This document shows, in pieces, positions 1 to 7,665 of a stretch of DNA of 64,000 nt. Source of the stretch: Mycolicibacter icosiumassiliensis (GTDB lineage: Bacteria; Actinomycetota; Actinomycetes; Mycobacteriales; Mycobacteriaceae). The DNA is taken from the NCBI RefSeq assembly GCF_900078685.2, contig NZ_LT546170.1, forward strand, positions 106,432 through 170,431, given 5' to 3'. A program made the translations under genes and the position numbers. The notes beneath the pieces were generated by a model. It was not told where the DNA came from, did not search any database, and was given only the letters and a program-made list of their open reading frames with translations. Position 1 is the stretch's first letter. Each line of letters begins with the position of its first letter.

Positions 1-588
1 CTGTGGGACCCGATCCGTTTCGATGAGACCTGCCCGTCTTCGGACGGTGCTTGCGCAATCGTGATCGGCGACGAAACGGCTGCACAGGCCCGGATCGACG
101 CGGGTGAGCCGGTGGCCTGGGTCCACGCCACCTCGTTGCGCACCGAGCCGTTGGCCTACTCCGGCCGCGACCAGGTCAATCCGCAGGCCGGCCGGGACGC
201 CGCGGCCGCGCTGTGGAAGGAAGCCGGGATCACCAGCCCGATCGACGAGATCGACGCCGCGGAGATCTACGTGCCGTTCTCCTGGTTCGAGCCGATGTGG
301 CTGGAGAACTTGGGTTTTGCGGCACCCGGCGAGGGCTGGAAGCTCACCCAGGCCGGCGAGACCGCGATCGGCGGCAAGCTGCCGGTGAACGCCTCCGGCG
401 GGGTGCTGTCGTCTAACCCGATCGGCGCCTCGGGCATGATCCGGTTCGCCGAGTCGGCTATCCAGGTGATGGGCAAGGCCGGCGACCACCAGGTCCCGAA
501 CGCCCGCAAGGCACTGGGTCACGCCTACGGCGGCGGCTCGCAGTACTACTCGATGTGGGTCGTCGGGGCCGACAAGCCCGCCAGCTGA
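1..588 (+). CDS. ltp3: Ltp3-type thiolase/lipid-transfer protein, C-terminal part (5' end outside window)
   Basis: The reading frame is already open at the first base and ends in TGA at 586-588, so about 195 residues of the C-terminal half are present. The segments AEIYVPFSWFEPMW, KLPVNASGGVLSSNPIGASG and the ending GHAYGGGSQYYSMWVV are typical of the non-decarboxylating thiolase fold of mycobacterial Ltp proteins (SCP2-like thiolases), which in steroid catabolism act as acyl-CoA thiolases or aldolases. Its place upstream of an NTF2-like gene and kshA matches Rv3523 (ltp3) in M. tuberculosis. Ltp3 rather than Ltp4 is inferred from gene order. The start cannot be seen. Confidence 0.8.
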   Translation: MWDPIRFDETCPSSDGACAIVIGDETAAQARIDAGEPVAWVHATSLRTEPLAYSGRDQVNPQAGRDAAAALWKEAGITSPIDEIDAAEIYVPFSWFEPMWLENLGFAAPGEGWKLTQAGETAIGGKLPVNASGGVLSSNPIGASGMIRFAESAIQVMGKAGDHQVPNARKALGHAYGGGSQYYSMWVVGADKPAS

Positions 589-599
589 AAGGAATTCGG

Positions 600-1010
600 A
601 TGAACGCAGATCACCCCGCGCACCTGGCCGGTAAGCGCTCCCGAGATGCGGTGGCGGCCCGTGACAAGGAAGCCTGGCTGGCGAACTTCGCCGATGACGC
701 GATCGTGCAGGACCCGATCGGGCCGTCGCACTTCGATCCGGAGGGCAAGGGCCACCGCGGCCGCGACGAGATCTCGGCGTTCTGGGACAACGCGATTGCG
801 CCCACCGACAAGATCGAGTTCAACTTCTCCGACACCTTCCAGTGCGGTGACGAGGAAGCCAACACCGGAAACATCACCATCACCATGGGCGGCCACCAGA
901 TCGTCACCGAGGGTGTGTTCACCTACCGGGCCAATGCAGCCGGCCAGCTGCTCGCGCTGCGCGCCTACTGGGAGTTGGACAGGGCCGCGGCGAGCGCCCG
1001 CAAGCTCTAG
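600..1010 (+). CDS. NTF2-like/SnoaL-like small protein (136 aa)
   Basis: A single small NTF2-like fold is suggested by an N-terminal helix with the pattern SRDAVAARDKEAWLANFADDA, followed by a QDPIGPS segment and a C-terminal LRAYWELD strand. This is the layout of SnoaL/ketosteroid-isomerase-like proteins. The ATG at 600 follows an AAGGAATT stretch and lies 11 bp after the ltp3 stop, so the two are probably co-transcribed. The upstream in-frame codons overlap the end of ltp3 and are not needed. NTF2-like proteins in steroid clusters can be isomerases or CoA-ester binding accessories. The exact reaction is unknown. Confidence 0.75.
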   Translation: MNADHPAHLAGKRSRDAVAARDKEAWLANFADDAIVQDPIGPSHFDPEGKGHRGRDEISAFWDNAIAPTDKIEFNFSDTFQCGDEEANTGNITITMGGHQIVTEGVFTYRANAAGQLLALRAYWELDRAAASARKL

Positions 1011-1075
1011 GCGGTCTTGCCTCACTCGCAGCGCCCGCGCCGAACGCGACGCCGTCCGGATGGGTTGGCGCGCGA

Positions 1076-1480
1076 TCAGCTCCCCGGTGATACCGCCGCC
1101 AGACCGACCTCGCGACAACCCGCGATCATGCGGTGGTCGTAGGTGAGCACCGCAGACAATCCCGGCCCGAGCTGGGCCGCGGCGGCCAGGTGGATCGCAT
1201 CCCAAGACCGCAGCGCCGGCGGTCCGATCGTCTCGGCACGTGCGGTCACGGCCTCGCTCAGCGGAAGAATGTCGAGCCCGTCCAGCAGGTATCGGGCACG
1301 CTCGACGCCACCATGTTCGCCGTACCGCGCAACTGCGCGCATCAGTTCGACTCGGCCCAGCGCACTCGTGGCCGCAAATTCGCCGCGACCGAGCTGCACA
1401 CCCAGCCAGGCACGCAGATCCACCGTCTCGGGCTCGTCGACGAGCAACTTCGTCAGCGCCGAGGTGTCGATATAGATCAT
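1076..1480 (-). CDS. vapC: VapC-family PIN-domain toxin
   Basis: The protein has 134 aa, the normal size for a PIN-domain ribonuclease toxin. The N-terminal [18 protein letters not shown] carries the first acidic residue (Asp5) of the PIN active site, [10 protein letters not shown] the conserved Glu, and [14 protein letters not shown] plus LTYDHRM the later Asp residues. PIN toxins cut structured RNA such as tRNA or rRNA; the target here is unknown. The start ATG overlaps the stop of vapB by 4 bp (ATGA), the usual coupling in these operons. No counterpart is expected at this position in M. tuberculosis, so it is an accessory insertion beside the steroid genes. Confidence 0.9.
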   Translation of the reverse strand: MIYIDTSALTKLLVDEPETVDLRAWLGVQLGRGEFAATSALGRVELMRAVARYGEHGGVERARYLLDGLDILPLSEAVTARAETIGPPALRSWDAIHLAAAAQLGPGLSAVLTYDHRMIAGCREVGLAAVSPGS

Positions 1481-1755
1481 TGCTCGTCGCGCATGTCGCG
1501 GAGCACGGCCGACAAGTCCCGTTTACCCTCGCGCAGCGGTACGGGCTCGATGTCGAGGAGGTTCTGGGGTCGGCGAGCCGGGACCAGCACACCGGAATCG
1601 ATCAGGATGTCGCGGGAACGCTCGCCGGCCGGGACCGGAACCAGCCGGGCAACGAGCCGCCCATTGTTGGTGATGCCGAGTTCCTCACCCGCCTCGACGC
1701 GCGCGAGATGGCGCGACGCGTGCTGGCGCAGTTCCCGTACCCCGATCACCTCCAC
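1477..1755 (-). CDS. vapB: VapB antitoxin, Phd/YefM-like
   Basis: The 92-aa protein begins [25 protein letters not shown], the N-terminal DNA-binding pattern of Phd/YefM-type antitoxins, and continues [14 protein letters not shown]. The C-terminal part (residues about 55-92) is charged and probably wraps the toxin. It starts with GTG at 1755. No clear Shine-Dalgarno sequence is seen and a perfect 19-bp palindrome lies 10 bp upstream, consistent with autoregulation by the VapBC complex. It overlaps vapC by 4 bp. Confidence 0.88.
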   Translation of the reverse strand: MEVIGVRELRQHASRHLARVEAGEELGITNNGRLVARLVPVPAGERSRDILIDSGVLVPARRPQNLLDIEPVPLREGKRDLSAVLRDMRDEQ

Positions 1756-1764
1756 CCAGCCAAT

Positions 1765-1783
1765 GTAGCACGCAGCGTGCTAC
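1765..1783. promoter_or_regulatory. Probable VapBC operator (19-bp perfect palindrome)
   Basis: The sequence GTAGCACGCAGCGTGCTAC is a perfect inverted repeat with 9-bp arms around a single A. It lies 10 bp upstream of the vapB start codon on the minus strand. Type II toxin-antitoxin operons are normally repressed by the antitoxin-toxin complex bound to such palindromes, so this is the likely autoregulatory operator. Binding is inferred. Confidence 0.7.
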
Positions 1784-1839
1784 AGCCCGGCAATCTATAG
1801 ATGGTCGACCCAACACATTGACCTAGGCATGTTTCTGGG

Positions 1840-2109
1840 GTGCCAGAGTCCGCTATTGAACGAGAGCTGGCTGAGGCTCTGGGTCGGACATTGGCGGAAT
1901 TGCGCCAAGAGCGAGGCCTGACGCAGGAGACTGTCGCCGAGGCCGCGGGGATCAGCCGCAACCACTACCAACTGTTGGAATACGGACTGGGTAAACGCGA
2001 CGGACGAAAGCCGGCGAATCCACGGTTGTCGACACTTGTCGCGCTCAGCGAAGTCCTCGGCACCACCGTGCCGGAGTTGGTCAGCACGATGTTCCGGTCA
2101 GGCGCATAG
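1840..2109 (+). CDS. XRE-family helix-turn-helix regulator (89 aa)
   Basis: The protein is essentially one Cro/C1-type HTH domain: LGRTLAELRQERGLTQETVAEAAGISRNHYQLLEYG gives helices 1-4 and TLVALSEVLGTTVPELV the fifth. No effector domain is present. The start is GTG at 1840. No good ribosome-binding site is seen, and the transcript could be leaderless. The gene is divergent from vapBC with about 85 bp between starts. Its target is unknown; it might act on itself or on the neighbouring toxin-antitoxin promoter, but there is no direct sign of that. Confidence 0.82.
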   Translation: MPESAIERELAEALGRTLAELRQERGLTQETVAEAAGISRNHYQLLEYGLGKRDGRKPANPRLSTLVALSEVLGTTVPELVSTMFRSGA

Positions 2110-2183
2110 CATCACCGGACTGGACGCTAGCGCGAAATCCTTACTGCCCCAGGCGATGCGGGCCGCGCAGCTGCCCGCGTAGG

Positions 2184-2720
2184 TCAATCGCTCAGCGTGA
2201 CCGGCTCCATGCCGTCGCGGTAACGCTGTGCGAGATCGCGGTAGTACGGCGGGTTGGCGTTGATCCACATCTCGGCGCCGGTTCCGGCGATCGGGCCCTT
2301 GACGACGGCGGGCGAGCCAGTCACCAGCACTCCGGCCGGAATCTTGGTGCCGGCGAGCACCGTCGCGCCGGCCGCCACCAGGCTGCGACTGCCGATCACC
2401 GCGCCGTCGAGCACGGTGGCGTGGTTGCCGATCAATGCCTCGGCACCGATGTTGGCGCCGTGAATGAGGCACATGTGGGCGATCGTCGCGCCCGGACCGA
2501 TGTCCACCGGCACGCCCGGCGGCACATGCAGTACCGAGCCGTCCTGTACGTTGGCACCCTCACGCACCACGATGGGCGCGTCGTCGGCCCGCAAGATGGC
2601 GCCGAACCACACCGAAGCCCCGGCTTCGATGGTGACGTCACCGATCAACGTGGCGGTGGGAGCGACGAAGGCGGTGGGGTCGATCCGCGGCGAACGACCA
2701 TTGAACGAGAACAGCTGCAT
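2184..2720 (-). CDS. Gamma-class carbonic-anhydrase-like left-handed beta-helix protein (Rv3525c-like)
   Basis: The 178-aa protein contains hexapeptide repeats (for example IGDVTIEAGASVWFGAILR and ALIGNHATVLDGAVIG) that form a left-handed beta-helix. The sequence GATIAHMCLIHGANIG carries two of the His residues expected of the metal site of gamma-carbonic-anhydrase-like proteins, and an Asp-Asp pair follows LRA. It matches Rv3525c in M. tuberculosis by position, divergent from kshA. Its role in steroid metabolism is not established; the fold is also used by acetyl- and acyltransferases. ATG at 2720 is the natural start, and the shared 110-bp gap carries a KstR box. Confidence 0.85.
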   Translation of the reverse strand: MQLFSFNGRSPRIDPTAFVAPTATLIGDVTIEAGASVWFGAILRADDAPIVVREGANVQDGSVLHVPPGVPVDIGPGATIAHMCLIHGANIGAEALIGNHATVLDGAVIGSRSLVAAGATVLAGTKIPAGVLVTGSPAVVKGPIAGTGAEMWINANPPYYRDLAQRYRDGMEPVTLSD

Positions 2721-2788
2721 CGTTCACATATACCAGGGACCAAAGACCCCGAACCAGCAGGGCTTATTGCGCAAACAGGCGTCAAAAC

Positions 2789-2802
2789 TGTAACGTGTTC
2801 TA
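2789..2802. promoter_or_regulatory. KstR box in the Rv3525c-like/kshA divergent promoter
   Basis: TGTAACGTGTTCTA fits the KstR operator pattern TnnAACnnGTTnnA exactly. KstR is the TetR-family repressor released by 3-oxo-cholestenoyl-CoA intermediates. The box lies 28 bp upstream of the kshA start and 68 bp from the start of the divergent gene, so it could repress both. Confidence 0.85.
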
Positions 2803-2830
2803 GTTAGAAGCAAAGGGTTGGAGGCAACAG

Positions 2831-4003
2831 GTGAGCACTGACAACGCCGAGGTCGGCGTCCGCCACATCGATACCGGAACGCTGCCGGACCGCTACGCGC
2901 GTGGCTGGCACTGCCTGGGCCCGGTGAAGGACTTCCAGGATGGGAAGCCACACTCCATCCATGCGTTCGGTGCCAAGCTGGTGGTGTTCGCCGACTCGCA
3001 GGGTGAGCTGCACGTGCTCGACGCCTACTGCCGCCACATGGGCGGTGACCTGAGCCGCGGTGAGATCAAGGGCGACGCGGTCGCCTGCCCGTTCCATGAC
3101 TGGCGCTGGGGCGGCGACGGACGCTGCAAGCTGGTGCCCTACTCCAAGCGGACCCCGCGGGTGGCCCGCACCCAGTCCTTCCCGACCGACGTGCGCGGCG
3201 GGCTGCTGTTCATGTACAACGACCCGGAGGGCAACCCGCCGCCGGACGAGGTGCGGATCCCGGAGATCCCGGAGTGGTCCAGCGGTGAGTGGACCGACTG
3301 GCGCTGGAACTCCATGGTGATCGACTCCAACTGCCGCGACATCATCGACAACGTCACCGACTTCGCGCACTTCTTCTACATCCACTACGGGCTGCCCACC
3401 TCGTTCAAGAACGTCTTCGAGGGCCACATCGCCTCGCAGTACTTGCACAATGTCGGGCGTTCCGACGTCCCCGGCCTGGGCACCAGCTACGGCGGTTCGG
3501 AATTGGACTCCGAGGCCTCCTACTTCGGCCCGTCGTTCATGATCAACTGGCTGCACAACAGCTACGGCGGCTTCAAGGCCGAGTCGATCCTGATCAACTG
3601 CCACTACCCGATCAGCCAGGACCAGTTCCGGCTGATGTGGGGCGTCATCGTGCAGAAGCCCAAGGGCCTCGACGACGCCACGACCGAGAAGATCGCCGAC
3701 GCCATGACCGACGGCGTCAGCAAGGGCTTCCTGCAGGACGTCGAGATCTGGACGCACAAGAGCCGGATCGAGAACCCGCTGCTGGTCGAGGAAGACGGCG
3801 CGGTCTACCAGCTGCGCCGGTGGTACTCGCAGTTCTACGTCGACGCTGCCGACGTCACCCCCGAGATGACCGATCGCTACGAGATCGAGATCGACGCGAC
3901 GGTGGCCAACGAGAAGTGGAACGCGGAGGTCGCCGAGAACCTGCGGGTGCAGGAAGCGGAAGCGAAGGCCCCAAAGGCCTCAGAAACCGTTAACGCAGAG
4001 TAG
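2831..4003 (+). CDS. kshA: 3-ketosteroid 9alpha-hydroxylase, oxygenase component KshA
   Basis: KshA is a Rieske non-haem iron monooxygenase that hydroxylates C9 of 3-ketosteroids. Together with KstD it causes the opening of ring B, with electrons from the reductase KshB (not in this window). The Rieske ligands are visible as C67-R-H69 and C86-P-F-H89. The mononuclear iron site lies in IIDNVTDFAHFFYIHYG (residues about 172-188), with two His and upstream Asn/Asp. The length (390 aa) is normal. The start is GTG at 2831, well placed after TTGGAGG. A KstR box lies 28 bp upstream. Confidence 0.97.
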   Translation: MSTDNAEVGVRHIDTGTLPDRYARGWHCLGPVKDFQDGKPHSIHAFGAKLVVFADSQGELHVLDAYCRHMGGDLSRGEIKGDAVACPFHDWRWGGDGRCKLVPYSKRTPRVARTQSFPTDVRGGLLFMYNDPEGNPPPDEVRIPEIPEWSSGEWTDWRWNSMVIDSNCRDIIDNVTDFAHFFYIHYGLPTSFKNVFEGHIASQYLHNVGRSDVPGLGTSYGGSELDSEASYFGPSFMINWLHNSYGGFKAESILINCHYPISQDQFRLMWGVIVQKPKGLDDATTEKIADAMTDGVSKGFLQDVEIWTHKSRIENPLLVEEDGAVYQLRRWYSQFYVDAADVTPEMTDRYEIEIDATVANEKWNAEVAENLRVQEAEAKAPKASETVNAE

Positions 4004-4013
4004 GTCTGGCACC

Positions 4014-4496
4014 ATGGCCCGCGAGGTTCCCGACGCCGGCGAGCTGGCCCGGTCCATGCTGATGTTCTGCGGCCCGCACGACGACCACGGCGAGCACGGC
4101 GACTCCGCCGACGACCGGGACGATCAGTCGGGCCCCGACACCCGCTACTCGCGGCAACCGCTGTTTCCGGTCGATCCGGAACGCTACGAGGCGATTCGTG
4201 CTGCGACCGAACGGGACACCGACCGCTACCTGCATTCGGGCTTGATGCCGGTGGAGTGCCGACACTGCACAGCCACCGTCGAGGTCAAGAAGCTAGGCCC
4301 CGGATACACCTCGGTGCAATGGAATTCGGCGGCGGTGCAGCAGTGTGCCCACTTCGCCGCTGAGCGCGAAGCCGGCCACACCAGCAGCCGTAACCGCGGC
4401 TGCCCGAAGCTGGCGAAGAGCATCCTGCACGCGGTTGCCGAGGGCCATCTGGAGGAGCGATCCAGCGCGCCGCCGCCCGGCGACGGCATCGACTAG
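4014..4496 (+). CDS. Conserved mycobacterial protein downstream of kshA (Rv3527-like)
   Basis: This 160-aa soluble protein starts with ATG 10 bp after the kshA stop and is probably co-transcribed. It contains an acidic, His-rich stretch near residues 20-45 (HDDHGEHGDSADDRDD), then a Cys/His cluster: MPVECRHCTATVEV, QQCAHFAAE and RNRGCPKL. The spacing could bind a metal. Position and composition agree with Rv3527 in M. tuberculosis. No enzyme family is recognised. A link to KshA is possible from gene order only. Confidence 0.75.
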   Translation: MAREVPDAGELARSMLMFCGPHDDHGEHGDSADDRDDQSGPDTRYSRQPLFPVDPERYEAIRAATERDTDRYLHSGLMPVECRHCTATVEVKKLGPGYTSVQWNSAAVQQCAHFAAEREAGHTSSRNRGCPKLAKSILHAVAEGHLEERSSAPPPGDGID

Positions 4497-4511
4497 GGCT
4501 CTGGGCTCAGA

Positions 4512-5657
4512 TCACAGGCCGGCGAAGCGCTCCCGCACCTGCTCTGCCGTCAACCCATAGTCGGCCAGCGAGTATTCGTGCTTCGGCGCCCGCGGGCCGG
4601 TCTTGCTTGCGGCATAGTCGTCGGCCATGGCCTGGCGCGCCTCATCGGAGAGCGGCAGGCCGAAGCGTTCGTAGATGCCCGCGGCGGTGGCCAACGGGTC
4701 GGCGACAAACTCGTGATAGTCGATGTCGCAGAACTGAGCCTGATCGTATTGGGCGCGTTGGCTGTTGAACAGCTCCAACCCGCGGGCCCAGGTCTCCATC
4801 TCGTCCGCGCCGATCTGCGCGCCGACAAAGGTGTTCGACTGGCCCTCGGTGGTGTGCTGGGCCAGCGAGCACATCGACGCCAAGATGGTTTCCACCGGCC
4901 GGTGGCACTGCACGATCAGCGCGTCGGGATAGACCGCCATGATCGCGTCCAGCGCGAACAGGTGACTGGGGTTCTTGAGCACCCACCGTTTGCCTGGGTC
5001 GTTGAGCCCGATCAGTTGCAGGTTACGACGGTGTCGCTGGTATGCCGGGGTCCAGTCCTGCTCGGAGAGCCAGCGCGAATAGGTCGGCAGGTGTGCCAGC
5101 GTCTCGTACGACACCGAATGCAGCGACTGGCGCAGCAGCTGCCAGCACTCCTCCAAGCCGTCGGCGGTCATGAAGTGCAGCCCGGTGTAGTCCGGGTTCT
5201 CGTCGTGGTGCCGCGCGAACTGGGCCGCCATCTGCTGGAAAACCGGGTTGCTGTCCCAGGTTTCGCGTGGCGGCCGCGGCTGCGGGAACTCGGCCAGCCA
5301 CATCTCTAAACCCTGGTGCGCCGGGTCAGCGCCCAGCAGCCGGTGCAGCGCGGTGGTTCCGGTGCGGGGCAGCCCGGTCACGAAGATCGGCCGCTCGATG
5401 CCGACCTGGGTGTACTCGGGGTTCGCGTTCCAGCCGGCCTGCGACAGCAATCGGGCCACCAGCGCACCGCGCAGGAAGAACCGGTTCATCTTGCTGCCGA
5501 GCTCGGTAAGGCCGGCCTCGGTGCGATAGGAGTCCAGCAGCACGCCGAGCGCTTCGCGGTAGTTGTCGTCGTCGGGACCGAAGTCGTCCAGACCCACCAT
5601 CTTGGTGGCCGAGGCGTGCAGATCCTCGACGGTACCGACATTGGTACGAGCCGTCAT
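4512..5657 (-). CDS. Sulfotransferase-family protein (Rv3529c-like)
   Basis: The 381-aa protein has the PAPS 5'-phosphosulfate loop as RPIFVTGLPRTGTTALHRLLG (residues about 89-109) and the later PAPS-contacting segment LIVQCHRPVETILASMCSL. These place it in the sulfotransferase family common in mycobacteria. Whether it sulfates a sterol or lipid is unknown. The N-terminal TNVGTVEDLHASAT motif is also found just upstream of the annotated-length start of the third gene in this operon. It overlaps the upstream SDR gene by 1 bp at 5657. Confidence 0.85.
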   Translation of the reverse strand: MTARTNVGTVEDLHASATKMVGLDDFGPDDDNYREALGVLLDSYRTEAGLTELGSKMNRFFLRGALVARLLSQAGWNANPEYTQVGIERPIFVTGLPRTGTTALHRLLGADPAHQGLEMWLAEFPQPRPPRETWDSNPVFQQMAAQFARHHDENPDYTGLHFMTADGLEECWQLLRQSLHSVSYETLAHLPTYSRWLSEQDWTPAYQRHRRNLQLIGLNDPGKRWVLKNPSHLFALDAIMAVYPDALIVQCHRPVETILASMCSLAQHTTEGQSNTFVGAQIGADEMETWARGLELFNSQRAQYDQAQFCDIDYHEFVADPLATAAGIYERFGLPLSDEARQAMADDYAASKTGPRAPKHEYSLADYGLTAEQVRERFAGL

Positions 5658-6445
5658 CAGTTGTGGTACTCCCCGCAGTTGACGTCGATAACCTGGCCGC
5701 TGATGCCGCTGGCCAGATCGCTGGCCAAAAACAGCACGGCGGAGGCCACCTCGTCCTCGGTGGGCAGGCGCTTCAGGTCGGAGTTGGCGGCGGTGGCGGC
5801 ATAGATCTGCTCGACGGTGGTGCCGTACTTGCCGGCCTGGTGGGCGAAGTAGCTCTGCAAGGTGTCACCCCAGATGTATCCGGGCGCAACGGAGTTGACC
5901 CGGATTCCCTGCTCGCCCAGCTCGGACGCCAACGACTGCGACATCGCCAGCAGGGCGGCCTTGGCCATCTTGTAGGCGCCGTACTTGGGTTGGGAGTGCC
6001 GGATCACCATCGAGTTCAGGTTGACGATCGAGCCTCCTGCCGCGGCCAGTGCCGGCGTGAAGCCCTGGGTCAGGCGCAGCGCGCCGAGCCCGCTGAGCTC
6101 GATGGCGTCGCGGATATGCTGAAACGTGGTCTGCGCCAACGGCTTCATCGACGGCACCCGGAACGCGTTGTTGATCAAGACGTCGATGTGGTCGAACTCG
6201 GCCGTGGCCGCCTGCACCAGGTGCGCTACCTGGCCGTCATCGGTGATGTCGGCCGGGACCACCAGGGCGCGACGCCCGGCAGCCCTGACCTGCTTCGCCA
6301 CCTCTTCCAGGCGATCCGCGCTGCGCGCGACCAGCACCAGGTCGGCACCCTCGGCCGCGAACCGATTGGCCATCGTGCTGCCGAGCCCCGGCCCGACCCC
6401 ACTGATCACCACCACTTTGCCGTTGAGCATTCCGGTCATCTTCAC
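5657..6445 (-). CDS. Short-chain dehydrogenase/reductase (Rv3530c-like)
   Basis: A classical SDR of 262 aa. The nucleotide-binding motif GVGPGLGSTMA (variant of TGxxxGxG) is at about residues 16-26, NNAF at about 91, the catalytic Ser in NLNSMV, and YGAYKMAK gives Tyr and Lys. The C-terminal ISGQVIDVNCGEY is typical. The start is either GTG at 6445, which overlaps the upstream stop (GTGA), or ATG at 6439. The overlaps on both sides indicate one operon with its neighbours. The substrate is unknown; position suggests a steroid or lipid alcohol. Confidence 0.88.
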   Translation of the reverse strand: MKMTGMLNGKVVVISGVGPGLGSTMANRFAAEGADLVLVARSADRLEEVAKQVRAAGRRALVVPADITDDGQVAHLVQAATAEFDHIDVLINNAFRVPSMKPLAQTTFQHIRDAIELSGLGALRLTQGFTPALAAAGGSIVNLNSMVIRHSQPKYGAYKMAKAALLAMSQSLASELGEQGIRVNSVAPGYIWGDTLQSYFAHQAGKYGTTVEQIYAATAANSDLKRLPTEDEVASAVLFLASDLASGISGQVIDVNCGEYHN

Positions 6446-7569
6446 CCCAGCATTCTGTTAGCGATTTGCTGCTGCCGCTGCGTGATACGCGCTCGCCAGT
6501 CTTCTTGCGAAATCTTGTTGTGGTCGTAGAACGGCAGTGCTGCCTGCACCGCATCGACGTCGATCAGCTCGACGGTCGGGCCGTCTGCCTCGGTCAGTTG
6601 CCGAGATACCCGCTGCCAACGGAACTGCAGGAAGCCGCGCCGATGCCCCAAGGTCTCGACCCAGTTGGTCACCCCGGGATCGCTGTCGGAGACCACGATC
6701 CGGATCTTGCCGTCCGGATCGGCTTGCGCCTGAGTGCCGTTCAGCGAGGTCTGGTGGTTGATGTAATCCAGCGAGATGTACCACAGACTGCCCAACTGGA
6801 AACCCAGGTACGGCGCATCCGACACCGGCAGGGTGATGACCAGGGCCTGGCCGGGCCCGAGCTCGTAGTGCCCGGCCGACGAGTACTGAGTGGCCAGGCC
6901 GCCCGGCGTGAGCCGCGGCGCCACCATGGTGTTGACCGGAAGGTTGAGGTAGAACCACTGCGGGAAGGCCAGCCAGGTCTTGACCCGGTTGATCAGCTGC
7001 TTTCCCGCTGCCGCATAACGCTTCTCGATGAGCTGACGGGTCAGCGGCGGCGGTGCAGTGCCTTCGGTGTCGGTCCGGGAGATTGAGAGCGTGCCGCGCT
7101 GCGCGGCCCAGTCGTTGTAGACCTCGCGGATCACCAGTTGCGCCGGCGTCTTCGGCTGGAAGCGCCAGCTGAAGGTGCCGTCGGCTGAGATGTCGAGTTC
7201 GCGGTCGTCGAACGCGGCCTCGCTGGCCGGAACATTGTCATCGGTGTATTCGCCGCCGAGCAGCTGGAAGCTCAGGTCGGTCGTGGTCCCGCGGACCCCG
7301 CGCACCACGTAGTCGTTGCCGGGGCGCACCACGGTGCCGAAGTACAGCGTGTCGGGATTGTCCAGGCCCATCTTGGTGAACGGCCCGGTGCCCGACAGCA
7401 GGAACGGGTGGTCGCGTTCGGAGTTGAACGCCGCGTGCACGCATGCCTCGACGCCGCCGGCCAGGTATTGCAGGCCCTCGAGCAGGTCGGCCTCGGTCTC
7501 GATGTGCGGAGCCGCGGCGACCAGCTTCTCCGCCTCGGCGATCGCGGCCGAAAGTGGTTCGGAGTACAT
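6442..7569 (-). CDS. DUF1254/DUF1214-type protein (Rv3531c-like)
   Basis: From ATG at 7569 the protein has 375 aa, the length I recall for Rv3531c. The C-terminal half contains the DUF1214-like pattern with FYLNLPVNTMVAPRL, ALVITLPVSDAPYLGFQLGS and IRIVVSDSDPGVTNWVETLG. The function of the family is not established. It is first gene of a minus-strand operon with the SDR and sulfotransferase. The frame is open upstream to an ATG at 7659 and encodes FNIGTVEDLRGTAA, which resembles the N-terminus of the sulfotransferase in the same operon, so the true start may be further upstream. Confidence 0.8.
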   Translation of the reverse strand: MYSEPLSAAIAEAEKLVAAAPHIETEADLLEGLQYLAGGVEACVHAAFNSERDHPFLLSGTGPFTKMGLDNPDTLYFGTVVRPGNDYVVRGVRGTTTDLSFQLLGGEYTDDNVPASEAAFDDRELDISADGTFSWRFQPKTPAQLVIREVYNDWAAQRGTLSISRTDTEGTAPPPLTRQLIEKRYAAAGKQLINRVKTWLAFPQWFYLNLPVNTMVAPRLTPGGLATQYSSAGHYELGPGQALVITLPVSDAPYLGFQLGSLWYISLDYINHQTSLNGTQAQADPDGKIRIVVSDSDPGVTNWVETLGHRRGFLQFRWQRVSRQLTEADGPTVELIDVDAVQAALPFYDHNKISQEDWRARITQRQQQIANRMLG

Positions 7570-7665
7570 CGCTGCAGTACCTCTCAGATCCTCGACTGTT
7601 CCAATATTGAACCAGGATGGTAGATATCTCGAACCGACTTTAGACGGTCGCGGTAGCATGCTGCA

